DNA of 61,306 nucleotides from Cupriavidus basilensis OR16 (GCF_000243095.1 NZ_AHJE01000034.1:1-61306), one strand, 5' to 3'. Numbered from the stretch's first letter, positions 10,365 through 21,144 are shown. Numbers and translations are program-made. Notes: generated from the letters alone by a model not told the origin.

Positions 10365-12814
10365 GGCGCGGTGGGCTTCGGGTTGGGATCGGGGACCGCG
10401 CCGACGGGCACGCCCCAGTAACGCAGGTGCGCCGTCACGGCGACCTCCAGCAAGCGCGCGGCGGCAATGTCCACGGGATCGTGCGCGCCGAGCGGCGCGG
10501 TGAGCGCGCGCTCGCCATAGGCTTCGCCGCCACGCAGCGCCAGCACCTGGCGCGCCAGCGCGCCGCGCTCCGCCGGCGGCAGCCAGGCAAAGGCCATGCG
10601 CATGGCGGGCAGCGCCTGCACGAAGGCCTCGTCATCGAACTGCTGCAGCAGGCCGTCGAGCCCGCCGGCAAACCCGCCGGCATCGGTCAAAACATCGCGC
10701 GCCAGTGCCAGCAGGCCGGCCAGCGCATCGCCGAGGCTGGCCGGCGGCAAGCCCGCCAGCAGGTGCAGCGCGCCCGCGACGCTGTCGCCACCGCCGTCTT
10801 GTGGCGCAGCCGGTTCATCCAGGCTCGCCAGCGCTCCCAGCGCCGCGCCACGGCTGGCAGCCGCCGCCTGCGGGTCGCGCGCCTTGCGGCGCCACACAGC
10901 CAGGGCGCGCTGCGGATCGAGCGCGGGCAGCGGCTGGCCATCGTCGAGCGCGCCGTTGCGCACGTCGCGTACCACATCGCGCACCGCACGGAAGGTAAGC
11001 AGGTGTGCCTGCTGCTCGGCGCTGGCCACCTGTCCCGGCAGGTCGAGCAGCCACAGGGCGCGCTCGACCGCGGCCACCACTACCGTATGCAACACCGGCG
11101 CGCCGGCCATGCCGAGTACCTGGCCATGGCGCAGCAAGGCATGGAGCAGCCCCAGCGCCTCGCCCAGCGCCTCGAAGCGGGAGGCCGCGCCCACCGCCCG
11201 GGCTAGTTCGGCGAGCGAGTTGGCACCGGCTTCCGGCAACCCGGCGAACGCGGCATCGTTAAGCAGCGCGGCCAGCGCGGCCAGCTTGCCCGCCGCGCCG
11301 CGCAGCGCTTCTTCCAGCCGGGCGCGTGCGGCGTCGTGCAGCGTGGCGCCATAGGCGCCGGCCTCGATCAGCGCAGCGCGCTGCTCCAGCGAGCCAAGCA
11401 GCCGCCAGTGCTCCTCGCGCTCGCCGGACAGCGCCAGCGACGGGCCGCGCTCGCGCTGGATCCCCGGCAACGCCAGGATGCGCAGCCGGTGCAGGCTGCG
11501 GCTGCGCTCGCGGTCGGCGGCTTGCAGCAAGTCCAGCTTGAGTTGCAGCGGACGGCCCGGCAGCAGCACGATACCGTGCGCGGCCAGTTCGGCGTCGACG
11601 GCATCGACCAGCGGCGGCTGCGGCGTGCCAGCCGCCAGCACGCCAACCTGGTCGCCGGCCAGCACGTCCATCAGTTCGACCAGCACGGGATCGGTGCCGC
11701 GCAGCAGCGGGCCGCGATAGGTCCACGGCAGCGGCGCGTCGAGAGCGTCCTTGATCAGGGTGGCGGCGCTGGCGTCGAGCCAGTCGCAGCGCAAGGGCTG
11801 GGCATGGCCGCGCAGCATCGCCAGGCCGTGGGCATGCGCGTGCAAGGCCTTGAGATCGGCGGTGGTCGCGGGGAGCTTCTTCTCGCGCAGGCGGCGCATG
11901 GCCTGGGCAAGGGCCAGCTTGCCGGCTTCGGCGCTGCCGTGCTGCCACACCCAGGACTGGTACATCGGCGACGGCATGCCAGAGGCATAGCCGGCGAAGG
12001 CGTCGAGCCGCTTGCTGGTGTAGGGCACGAGGTAGCTGCCGCTGCGCACGGGCGGTGCGCCGTCTTCAACGTCGGCGGCTACCTCTGGCTGCGGCACGGC
12101 AGGGGGCTCGCTGCCGGCCACCCCGGCATGCTCGCGCCATAGCCCGCGCAGTGCGGGCGCATGATAGCCGCCGCAAACGACCAGCACCGGCGCGCCCTGC
12201 GCCTGGCCCATGGCCCATGCAATCCAGCGCGCCATCATGGCCTCGCGCTCGGCATTGGCGGGGGAGCCGGGATCGTCGCCGCGCAACTGGTCGAAGTGCG
12301 TATCCAGCGCGGCGGCCAGCGCCGGCAGCGGCATCTCGCTCTCGAACAAGTGCTCCCACAGCGCGTCGCGGCCGTCGATGCACAGCGCGTTGCACAGCGC
12401 TGCCTCGTAGGCCGCGGCGCGCTCGGCGTGATGATCATCGTCAGCGTCGGCGTAGCGGTTGGTGCGCCCGGACAATGCATCGTGCCAGGCCGGCAGGTCG
12501 ATAAAGCGGGCCTGCGCGCCGATGCGCTCGGCGCCTTGCAACGCTACCCATTCCGGCGAGTACTCGCAGAACGGCGTCCACGAGCCGCGCTGCGCGCCAG
12601 GGCCCGACAGGTAGCTGAAAATCGCCACCGGCAGGCGGTGCGGCAGGTGCAACTCGGCCAGCCGCGCGTTGAAATCCGCCGGCCCTTCGATCAGCACGAA
12701 GCACGGCCGCAGCGTGTCGATGCGCTCGGCCACCAGGCGCGCGCAGGCGGGGCTGTGGTGACGCACGCCGATCACATGCGGCTCGGCGTGCGGCATGGGG
12801 CTCGATGCTGTCAT
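10361..12814 (-). CDS. yehM: YehM-like DUF5682 family protein
   Basis: This 817-residue protein carries the DUF5682 signature at its start: HVIGVRHHSPACARL, then FVLIEGPADF and FSYLSG. The remainder is mostly alpha-helical and alanine/leucine-rich. It is the only gene of the five-gene operon that is uninterrupted. The start MTASSPMPHAE was chosen because it follows the AAA+ gene stop by 22 bases; a start six codons later (MPHAE) is equally possible. The N-terminus shows weak resemblance to TraB/ChaN-type folds with a HHSP motif, but I cannot assign an activity. It is the equivalent of E. coli yehM by family and gene order. Confidence 0.83.
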   Translation of the reverse strand: MTASSPMPHAEPHVIGVRHHSPACARLVAERIDTLRPCFVLIEGPADFNARLAELHLPHRLPVAIFSYLSGPGAQRGSWTPFCEYSPEWVALQGAERIGAQARFIDLPAWHDALSGRTNRYADADDDHHAERAAAYEAALCNALCIDGRDALWEHLFESEMPLPALAAALDTHFDQLRGDDPGSPANAEREAMMARWIAWAMGQAQGAPVLVVCGGYHAPALRGLWREHAGVAGSEPPAVPQPEVAADVEDGAPPVRSGSYLVPYTSKRLDAFAGYASGMPSPMYQSWVWQHGSAEAGKLALAQAMRRLREKKLPATTADLKALHAHAHGLAMLRGHAQPLRCDWLDASAATLIKDALDAPLPWTYRGPLLRGTDPVLVELMDVLAGDQVGVLAAGTPQPPLVDAVDAELAAHGIVLLPGRPLQLKLDLLQAADRERSRSLHRLRILALPGIQRERGPSLALSGEREEHWRLLGSLEQRAALIEAGAYGATLHDAARARLEEALRGAAGKLAALAALLNDAAFAGLPEAGANSLAELARAVGAASRFEALGEALGLLHALLRHGQVLGMAGAPVLHTVVVAAVERALWLLDLPGQVASAEQQAHLLTFRAVRDVVRDVRNGALDDGQPLPALDPQRALAVWRRKARDPQAAAASRGAALGALASLDEPAAPQDGGGDSVAGALHLLAGLPPASLGDALAGLLALARDVLTDAGGFAGGLDGLLQQFDDEAFVQALPAMRMAFAWLPPAERGALARQVLALRGGEAYGERALTAPLGAHDPVDIAAARLLEVAVTAHLRYWGVPVGAVPDPNPKPTAP

Positions 12815-12836
12815 CGGTCTGGGCATGCGCGGCGCA

Positions 12837-13948
12837 TCAAGGCAGGCGCTCGCGCGCAGCGAAATAGGCCTGCCAGTGCGATCCGGCGCGGCGCGAGACC
12901 TTTTGTTCGAAATAGCGGCGCAGCTTGGCGCGGTCGTCGGCGTTGTCCTTGACCACGGTGCCGCCGATGCAATCGACCAGGTCAGCCGGGCTGCCATCGC
13001 GTTGCTCGAGGAACCAGGCCCGCACGCCCACCGCGTGCGCCACGTTCACGGCCTCGGCGGTCGACATGACCGCGCTCATGCGCTCGGCGCCGCCCTCATC
13101 CGCGTTGCGGCGCGGCTGCGTGCCCTGCCCGCGCAAGTCGCGGAAGGTGGTGACCAGCAACTCCAGCACCGGCTCCGGCACGCGCCGGGGAATGCCGCTG
13201 CGCGCCAGCAAGCGTGCCGAGGCCTGCTCCACCAGCTCCAGCTCGCGCTGGAAATCCAGGATCGGGAACACCGTCTCGAAATCGAAGCGGCGCTTGAGCG
13301 CCGCGCTCATCTCGTTGACGCCGCGGTCGCGCGTGTTGGCGGTGGCGATGATATTGAAGCCTTCTCGCGCGTACAGCATGCCGGCGGCGCCTTCCAGCTC
13401 CGGCACCGCCATCACGCGGTCCGACAGCATGGCCAGCAGGCAGTCCTGCACCTCCAGCGGCGTGCGGGTGATTTCCTCGAAACGCACGATGCGGCCCTGC
13501 TGCATGCCGAGATACAGCGGCGCGGGCACCAGCGCGCGCTGGCTCGGGCCCTCGTTGATCAGCAGCGCGTAGTTCCAGCCGTACTTGATCTGGTCCTCGG
13601 TGACCGAGGCCCCGCCCTGGATGGTCAGCGTGGAGGTGCCGCTGACGGCGGCCGCCAGCAGCTCCGATAGCAGCGACTTGGCGGTGCCGGGCTCGCCCAC
13701 CAGCATGAGCCCGCGCCCGGTGGCCAGCGTGACCAGCGCCCGCTCGATCATGGCCGCCGGGGCCACCAGCTTGGCGGCGATATCGCTGCCGGCATCGCCC
13801 AGGATAAAGCGGCGCGCGGCGGTCAGCGACAGCGCCCAGCCTGGCGGGCGCGGCGCATTGTCGGTAGCGGCCAGGCGCGCCAGTTCGTCCGCGTACAGCC
13901 AGCTCGGCGGGCGGGCGGCTGGAGCTGGGGGCTTGTCTTGTCAACCAT
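12837..13948 (-). pseudogene. yehL: YehL-like MoxR-family AAA+ ATPase, frameshifted near its N-terminus
   Basis: The ATPase core is complete: Walker A GEPGTAKS, Walker-B-like IVRFEEI, sensor 1 ATANTRDRG, and downstream arginines in ALKRRFDFE. Residues expected before it (WLYADELARL to AAKLVAPAA) are encoded in the same frame, but that frame has a stop upstream and no start codon. An ATG at 13948 with GGAGAG ahead of it is one base out of frame. The repetitive tract at about 13905-13918 is the likely site of a one-base loss. Repaired, the protein has about 370 residues, like E. coli YehL. A GTG at 13766 could still give a shorter protein that keeps the Walker motifs. It would power the VWA/DUF5682/SWIM partners. 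Confidence 0.8.
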
Positions 13949-14044
13949 GGTGGCTCTCCATCGGTGCGATCGGTGCGGTCAGCGGCGCCAGCGGGGGCAG
14001 CGCGATAGGGGGCCGCAAGATAAGGGATGCGTGGACGCGAGCGT

Positions 14045-17000
14045 TCATGCGCGCAGGCTCTCCATGTCGCGGATCAGCTCGCTGGCGGCAATCGGGCCGA
14101 GCCCGGCGAACTGCTTGCCGCCGTTGCGGGCGATGCCCCAGCCGTGCGCATCCACGCCGAACTGCAAGCTTTGCAAGGTCTGCTCCGGATATTCGTCGGG
14201 CATGCCCACGATCATGCCGGGATCGAACGTCAGCTCGATGGCCCGTCCGCCCTCGACCTGCTTGGTGTAGTACCAGATGCCACCGCCGTCCTGCGCCGCG
14301 CCGCGCCGCCAGCCGCGATTGGCCAGGCCGAACAGCTTGCCGGTGGGAATCACCACGCCCTTCCAGCGATCCAGGTCGATGGCCTGCCGCTCGGCCTCGG
14401 TCAGCGCGTAGGTGTCGCGGCCGATCTGCGCGAAAGGCTGCAGCAGTTCGTAGTCGGCAAACAGCTGGCCGAAGGCGGCTGCATCGTCGGCCGGCAATTC
14501 CAGCGCGTGGGGAATGCCCACGCGAATGGCCTCGCCTTGCGGCAGCGCGTAGGCATCGTCGCCGGCCGTCGTGTAGCTGCCGTCCTCGGCCACGCGAAAG
14601 CACGCCAGCAGCTCGCCGCCGCTATCGCCGCCGTCCGCCACGCGGTACACGCCCCACGCCAGCCGCTGCACCAGGTGGCGCACCAGCGGATGCTGCGCCA
14701 GGAAAGGCTCGAACACCGCGGCGCTCCAGCGCCGGCGCGCGCACATGGCCAGCTCCAGGCGCAGCACCTGCTGGCTGGCGATGGTGCGGGCGTCTTTCTT
14801 GAGCGCCTTGAAGCGCTCCACGGCTTCCTTGGACAACGCGGCGTCGTCGGTTTTCTTGGGCTTTGGCAGGTCGGCCAGGCGTGCGCCGTCGGTGTCGCGC
14901 ACGAAAGGCTTGAGGGCTTCGTCGAAGCCCACGCGGAACTGGCGCGGCCCGAAATCCAGCAGCAACGTGCCATGCGCGTCCAGCCCAAGGTCAGGAGCGA
15001 GGCGGTCTTCGAGTTCTTCGAGCGAGAGCCCGCGCGCCTCGGCCACTTCGTCGATTTTCTCGCGGGCACGGTCCTGCAGGCCCTTGAACTTGACCTTCTG
15101 CGCAATGCCGTTGAGGTGCATCAGCGCCACGTCGCTGCCGACCATGGCGAGCACATCGAGCCCGGCCACGGCGCGCGCATGCGCAGCCTCGCCGGGCCAG
15201 GCGCGGATATACGGGGTGAGCCGGCGCGCGGTGTCGTCGTTGCCAAGCACGCCCAGCGCGCTCAGCGCCCAGCTCTCCTTGGCAGGCGCGTTGACCAGCA
15301 GCCACGCCGAGAAATTGTCCCAGGCGAAGTCAGCCAGCGACTCCGGCGTACAGGCTGCCTTGACCATGTCCAGGCCAGGATAGCGACCCTCCGCCGAGGG
15401 AAACGCCAGCATGCTGCCCAGGTGCTGCAAGGCCGAATCCGGCAGCGGCTTGCCGGCGCCCAAGCCGGTGGCGAGCACCGGGCGGCGGAAGCTGCCGGGC
15501 TGGTAGAACTCGGGCAGCTTGGGCAGCTTGGCCGGGAAACGCTGCAGCGGGTCCTCGTCCAGCACCCCGCGCACGGCGGCGGCGATGGCCGGGTCCGCGT
15601 CGCGCTGGGCGTAGCGCTGCGCCACTTCCATCACCAGCGCCTCGTGCCCCTCGCCGGCCAGCATGCGCAGCGCCGTGGCCGCGTTGTCGCGCGCCTCGCC
15701 GATGCGGCCGACGGCCGCCGGGATCAGGCCGGCGGCGGCATGCTCGGGATGGCGCAGCAGCCAGGCCCGGCCCATTTCGCGCAGCGACTTGAGCCTGGCC
15801 AGCGCGCGCGCCGCCGGCGCCGCCAGCTCGACCGCGCCAAACGGCATCGCCAGCGGCAGCCCCTCGGTGGGCGCGCGGCGCACCGTGCCCAGCACGCCGG
15901 GCAGGACCCGCAGGCCGAACCTGGCCGCCATATAGCTGTCGTTGTTGACCGAGCTCTCGCCGGCCACCGTATTGAACAGTGGCAACGCCAGCTCCTCCGG
16001 CAGCAAGGCGGCCATCATGGCGTCGAGCGAGCACCAGTTGGTGATCTTGCGCAGGGCCTGCCACGCGGCGATCAGCGCCTGCGCATCGCGCTGGCGAATC
16101 GCCAGCATGGCCTGCTCGAGAACGCCGGATTGCTTGCCGCGCGAGTTGCCGAATCCCAGGTCGCTCGCCAGCAGTTGCACGTCTCGTGCCTTGGCCTGGT
16201 CGTAGCGGCGCACCTGCCAGTCGCTCATCGACGCCCATTCCTCGCGCTTGCCCTCGGCCCAGCGCTCGACCGCGGGAAGGTCCAGCGGCGCCAGCGTGAG
16301 CGGGCCGGCGGCGGCAATGCGCTTCTTGCCAAGCCAGGGCGGAGCGGCCAGCACCGTGGGCAGGTCTTCGACGGCGGCCGCCTCGGCAGGCTGCGCCAGC
16401 CTGGCCTGCAGTTGCCGCACCAGGTCGCCCTCGGCCGGGCTCAGCCACGGCAGCACGCGCTCGGCCTCGGCGGCATGGGCCTGCAGCAGCGCGGCCAGGC
16501 TGGCCGTGTACAGGCTGGCATCCTTGCCAGCGGCAAGCGCCAGGCCGGGCAAGGCCCCAAGCGCCGCCAACGGCCAGCGGCCGGTGGCCTGCTGGAAGCG
16601 CGCCATGGCGGGCTTGCCGTTGGTAGCCACCCGCGCCAGCGCGGCGACGGCCTCGGGCAGGCCGATGGCCGCCAAGCCTTCGGCCGCCTCTTCGATGGCC
16701 GCGCCTGGCGCCAGGATTGGCAACGCGTCGGCACCGCGCTCGCGCAGCACGGTGGCCACCATGGTCCCCACGCCCCAGAAATTGCTGCCCCAGCCCCCCA
16801 GCCCTCCACCTTCTGCCGCTGCGCGAGCGCAAGCGCCGCGGGATCGGTCACGGTCATCTGCAGCCAGTGCAGCGACGCCGGCGCCTGCGGCCCTTGCAGG
16901 CGCTGCGCGGTCTCGTTGCTGAGCTCGGGCAGGTCGGGCAGCAGCATGGCCATGGCCGGCTGGCGCGACGGCGGCAGCAGCGGCAGGGCCACACGGATCT

Positions 17001-17940
17001 TGTCCGCGCAGGCTTGCCACTGCGCAGGCTCGGCGCGCGCCAGCAGGGCGCGCAGCGCCCACTCGGCATCGCTGTGGATGCCCGCGTAGCCGGTGCCGTG
17101 CGCGCTGTCGACGTTGTCGTTCAGGCTCAGGCGGCGCTTGCGCGTATCGCGCACCCAGCCCAGCTCAGTGCCCATGGTCTGCGCGCTCAGCAAGGCATCC
17201 ACCGCGCCTTCCAGGCCGAGCCGGCCCGCCATGAAGGCCATGCCATTGGCGCCCAGCTCCACGTCGTCGCGGTAATGCTGGGAAGACAGCTTGACGAGGA
17301 TTGTCATCAGCACCGCATCAGATGCGGACGAGCCCTCCATGCGGCGGCTTTCCACGCGCTGCCATGCCTCGGCATAAGCGGCCTGCCAATGGGCGGCGCT
17401 GGCGTCGATGTCCGGCTGCAAGTGCTTGAGCAGGGATTCGCGCACGCGCAGCCAGGCCCGCATCGGGTCCAGTGGCTCGGCGGGCGCGTCGCCGGGGTAG
17501 CGCCGGCTGGGGAGGGCCAGGTCCTTGAGCGATTCCGGCATCAGCACGGCGGCGCCCTGCTCCAGCCAGGGCGGCGTGTCGCCACGCGTGGCTGGCGCCA
17601 TGGCGGCAGCGGGCGGTGGCGCGGCAGGTTCCGGGGGTTGTGCCTGGGGCGGCGAGGCCGGGGCGGCATCCTGGGCAATCACGGCGGCAGCCGGAGCCGG
17701 CTGCGCCGTGGCCCCGATGCTGGCGCCGGCCGCTACCTGCGCCTCCACATAGCCCTTGCCCGTTTTCTCGGCGATCAGCTTGGTCATTGCCGCGGCCGCC
17801 TTGGCGGCATCGGCAAACGGCTTGCTCTGGCTCTGGCCGTGGGTGCCGATCTTGCCCCAGCGCAGGTTGAGCTGCGCGTCGTCCTGTTCCACTTCCCAGA
17901 ATTTGCTGGAGCTGTCGCTGCGGAATTCGAAACGCCTCAT
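14045..17940 (-). pseudogene. yehI: YehI-like WGR-DUF4132 protein, frameshifted in a G6 run
   Basis: The first gene of the operon starts MRRFEFRSDSSSKFW, with AAAGGA upstream. Residues 1-70 form a WGR domain (RWGKIGTHGQ), a fold found in PARPs and bacterial DNA-damage proteins. An alanine/proline linker follows (about residues 75-130), then a long DUF4132 region. The frame runs to VEGWG and resumes in another frame as GWGSNFWGVG; the junction is a run of six G (minus strand) where seven would keep frame. The joined product is about 1298 residues; E. coli YehI (MolR) is of similar size and architecture. The terminal DUF4132 block, with FGLANRGWRRG, is intact. Ninety-six bases separate it from the ATPase gene. 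Confidence 0.83.
16794..16799. repeat. Mononucleotide run (C6/G6) at the yehI frame switch
   Basis: Six C on the plus strand, inside a GC-rich tract (16785-16805), lie exactly where the WGR-DUF4132 reading frame changes. A seventh base restores the frame and yields GWGGWGSN. Such runs are slippage-prone in vivo and error-prone in sequencing. Confidence 0.8.
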
Positions 17941-18070
17941 ACCTTGCTTTTCCTTTGACTTCACATCGTCGACAAACCCACCGGGCAATGGGGCATCGCC
18001 GTGGGTTCGGCGGGCGGCTAGGCGGGCTCCGCGCCTGGCTGCGCCTCGCGCTCGCCCAGTATGTTAAGAG

Positions 18071-18100
18071 AAAGTTACATCCGCGCAAACAAAGTTACAT
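18071..18100 (-). promoter_or_regulatory. Direct repeat, candidate operator upstream of the yeh-type operon
   Basis: AAAGTTACAT occurs at 18071-18080 and identically at 18091-18100, a 20-base period (two helical turns) in an otherwise AT-poor region. On the minus strand this reads ATGTAACTTT twice, 130-160 bases before the WGR-DUF4132 start, with CTTAACAT after it. The spacing suits two regulator dimers on the same DNA face, as OmpR-family proteins often bind. No regulator can be named. Confidence 0.5.
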
Positions 18101-18134
18101 TTAGTTGGCTTTTCGTTGACGCTGGCGCAGGGGG

Positions 18135-19043
18135 TCAGGCGGCGGCCAGCACCGCTGCCACCGCCCTTTCCGCCGCCGGCGACAACGTGCGCTGCGCCAG
18201 GTGCACGACGACAAAGTCCATTGCCATGGAGACCGTGCCTGCCAGCGCCAGCGCCACCAGCGCGCCGCTCTCCAACTCCGCCTTGAGCGCCCGCGCGGGC
18301 GCCAGCAGCACCACATCGGATTGGCACGCCAGATGCCTGAGCGCATGAAAATCATTGCTCTGCACCTGAAACGGCAGGCTCTCGCCCGGCCGGCAGCCGA
18401 GCAGCCTGCGCAACTGGTCGTGGCCATGGTCCGGCAAGGGCACGGACACCAGGGTAGCCTCGCGCAATTGCGCCGGCGTGACTCGCCCGCCCGCAAGAGG
18501 ATGGCCCGGGCGCGCGAACCAGCCCGATGGCTCGGGCCGCAGGCTCCGGAATTCCGGCTCGGCCGCCCCTGGCATGGTACGGCGCTCGGCAACCAGGAAA
18601 TCCAGCGTCTCCGCATGCAGGGCGGCGAGCAGCGCCGGGGCGCTGTTGACCTCGGCCTTCACCCGCAGCTTCGGCCAGTCCCGGTTGAGGGCGCGCAGCA
18701 CCTCGGGCAGCAGGATGGCCGCCGGAAACGGCCCCAACCCCATCTGCACGCTGCCAATCTCATGCTGCTGCACCAGCGTGAGGTCGCGCGCCAGGCAGCG
18801 GGTCTCGAACAGGATCCGCCGGGCCCGCTCCGCCACCATGCGCCCGGCCGCGGTCAGCGCCACGCCGCGCGGGCCGCGATCGAACAGGGGCATGCCGGCC
18901 TCGCCTTCCAGCGCCTGGATGCTGCGGGTCAGCGCGGGCTGGCTCAGGTGCACGCGGCGGGCGGCCCCCGCCAGCGAGCCCTCTTCCGCCACCGCGATCA
19001 GGTGTTCCAGCCGTTTCAGGTTCAAGGTATACGCCCCATGCAT
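18135..19043 (-). CDS. LysR-family transcriptional regulator
   Basis: This protein of about 302 residues has an N-terminal winged helix-turn-helix (LEHLIAVAEEGSLAGAARRVHLSQPALTRSIQ) and the periplasmic-binding-protein-like effector domain of LysR regulators. It is transcribed divergently from the alkylsulfatase-like gene at 19127, so control of that gene is the natural inference. The ATG at 19043 gives MHGAYTLNLKRLEHL. A TTG at 19025 would give the more usual beginning LNLKRLEHL and would free the dyad at 19042-19066 from overlap with coding sequence, so the start is uncertain. The effector is unknown. Confidence 0.85.
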   Translation of the reverse strand: MHGAYTLNLKRLEHLIAVAEEGSLAGAARRVHLSQPALTRSIQALEGEAGMPLFDRGPRGVALTAAGRMVAERARRILFETRCLARDLTLVQQHEIGSVQMGLGPFPAAILLPEVLRALNRDWPKLRVKAEVNSAPALLAALHAETLDFLVAERRTMPGAAEPEFRSLRPEPSGWFARPGHPLAGGRVTPAQLREATLVSVPLPDHGHDQLRRLLGCRPGESLPFQVQSNDFHALRHLACQSDVVLLAPARALKAELESGALVALALAGTVSMAMDFVVVHLAQRTLSPAAERAVAAVLAAA

Positions 19044-19066
19044 TGCTGGAATAAAAAACTTGCAAT
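19042..19066. promoter_or_regulatory. Divergent promoter region with an ATTGC/GCAAT dyad
   Basis: ATTGC (19042-19046) and GCAAT (19062-19066) are inverted repeats separated by 15 bases of AT-rich DNA, in the gap between the LysR gene and the sulfatase-like gene. LysR regulators usually bind such interrupted dyads. TTATAG just downstream could be a -10 for the plus-strand gene, but no good -35 goes with it. Confidence 0.4.
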
Positions 19067-19126
19067 TGAATTATAGGTGGCGGTGGACTTCAATAGGCGT
19101 CCTCTTCGTGTCAGCGAGCATCGCCC

Positions 19127-21144
19127 ATGTCCCGTCGCCGTACCCTTCCCGTTATCCTGGCGCTCGCCGCCTTCCAGTTGTCGACAGCCCAGGCCCAGAC
19201 CGCCAGCGCGCCGGCCTCGCCCGCCTCGCCCGCCTCTCCCGCCTCGCCCGCCTCGCCCGCCACTACGCAGGCCAATGCGGCGTGGCTCCAGGCGCTGCCC
19301 TTCAGTGACCGTCAGGATTTCGAGGATGCGCGGCGCGGGCTGGTGGCGCGCTTCCCCGAGGGCACCATCCGCGGCGCGCAAGGCCGCGTGGCGTGGGACT
19401 TCAATGCCTACGCCTTCGAGCGCGCCGACGCCGCGCCGGCCACGGTCAACCCGAGCCTGTGGCGCCTCGCGCAACTCAACAATGAAGCGGGCCTGTTCAA
19501 GGTCACCGACCGCCTCTACCAGGTGCGCGGGGCCGACCTATCGAACATGAACATCATCGAGGGCGACACCGGCATCATCGTGATGGACCCGCTGATCGTG
19601 GCCGAGACCGCGCATGCCGCGCTGGAGCTGTACTACGCGCACCGGCCGCGCAAGCCGGTGGTCGCCGTGATCTACACGCACAGCCACGTCGATCACTTCG
19701 GCGGCGCCAAGGGCATCGTCAGCGAGGCCGACGTCAAGGCGGGCAAGGTGGCCGTGATCGCACCGGCGGGCTTCATGGAGGAAGCCATCAGCGAGAACGT
19801 GCTGGCGGGTAACGCCATGAGCCGGCGCGCGCAGTACATGTACGGCACCAGCCTGCCCCGCAGCGCGACCGGCCAGGTCGACGCGGGCTGGGCAAGGCCA
19901 CCTCGCGCGGCACGGTCACGCTGCTTGCGCCCACCGATCTCATCGGCAAGACCATCGACACCCGCCGCGTCGACGGCATCGACATCGAGTTCCAGCTCAC
20001 GCCCGGCACCGAGGCGCCGGCCGAGATGAACCTCTACTTCCCGCAGCTGCGCACGCTGTGCATCGCGGAGAACGCTGCCCGCACGCAGCACAACATCCTG
20101 ACCATCCGCGGCGCGCAGGTGCGCGATGCCAAGGCGTGGTCGTTCTATATCGGCCAGGCGCTGGCCCGCTACGGCGAGCGCAGCGACATCCTGATCGCCC
20201 AGCACCACTGGCCCACCTGGGGCAAGGCGCGCATCAACGAGTTCCTGTCGGACCAGCGCGACATGTACGCCTACCTGAACGACCAGACGCTGCGCCTGAT
20301 GAACCATGGCCTCACGCCCATGGACATCGCCGACACGCTGCGCAAGCTGCCCGAGCCGCTGGCCAGCAAATGGTATGCGCGCGACTACTACGGCTCGATC
20401 AGCCACAACGTGCGCGCCGTGTACCAACGCTACCTGGGCTTCTACGACGGCAACCCCGCCCACCTGAACCCGTTGCCGCCGGTGCAGAGCGCCCAAAAGA
20501 CGATCGAATGGATGGGCGGGCCGGATGCCGTGCTGGCCAAGGCGCGCGAAGCCTACGCGCGCGGCGAATACCGCTGGGTGGCGCAGATCGGCAACGAGCT
20601 GGTCTTCGCCGACCCCGCCAACGCCGCGGCCCGCGCGTTGCAGGCCGACGCGCTGGAGCAGCTTGGCTACCAGGCCGAAAATGCCACCTGGCGCAACGCC
20701 TACCTGAGCGGGGCGCAGGAACTGCGCAACGGTGTCAAGCGCAGTGCGCCCGGCGGCACCACATCGGCCGACCTGGTACGCGCGCTGACCGTGCCGCATT
20801 TCTTCGACTACCTGGCGGTGCGCCTGAATGCCGACAAGGCTGCGGGCAAGGCCATGACGCTGAACTGGATCTTCACCGACCGGCAAGAGCGCTACGCCAT
20901 GACGCTGCGCAACAGCGCCCTGACCTACCTGGCCGATTCGCAATCCCCACAGCCCACGGCAACCATCACGCTGGACAAGGCCACGCTCGATCGCATCAGC
21001 CTGAAGCAGCTGACGCTGCCCGAGGCGATCCGCGATGGCAGCATCCGCATCGACGGCAACCCGCAGGCGGTGGCGTCGCTGTTTGGCATGCTGGACAGCT
21101 TTGACGGGTACTTCAGCATTGTCACGCCGCAGGCGGCGCCTTGA
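19127..21144 (+). pseudogene. Frameshifted periplasmic metallo-beta-lactamase-fold alkylsulfatase (SdsA/BDS1 type)
   Basis: This family hydrolyses primary alkyl sulfates such as dodecyl sulfate in the periplasm. A signal peptide ([18 protein letters not shown], cleaved near AQA) is followed by an Ala-Ser-Pro repeat. The catalytic metallo-beta-lactamase domain carries [10 protein letters not shown]. The second half has AENAARTQHN, QHHWPTWG, a dimerisation region and an SCP2-like C-terminal domain. The frame breaks near 19888: GQVDAG is followed by WARPP, whereas one inserted C would give [16 protein letters not shown] and join the two parts into 672 residues, the usual length. Everything on both sides is well conserved, so the lesion is recent or a sequencing error. 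The divergent LysR gene probably regulates it. Confidence 0.83.
19214..19258. repeat. Five 9-bp tandem repeats encoding Ala-Ser-Pro
   Basis: Five units of GCCTCGCCC (the third has one change) lie between the signal peptide and the catalytic domain of the alkylsulfatase-like gene. Nine bases keep the frame, so copy-number change would only lengthen or shorten a flexible linker. Confidence 0.85.

Noticed and set aside
12837..13766. Intact short MoxR ATPase starting at GTG 13766
   Set aside because: Possible, but conserved N-terminal residues are encoded upstream in the same frame and a good start with ribosome site exists one base out of frame, so a frameshift is the simpler reading.
14027..17089. 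A 1020-codon plus-strand open frame
   Set aside because: It mirrors the WGR-DUF4132 gene, which shows recognisable domains on the minus strand; no family or ribosome site supports the plus-strand frame.
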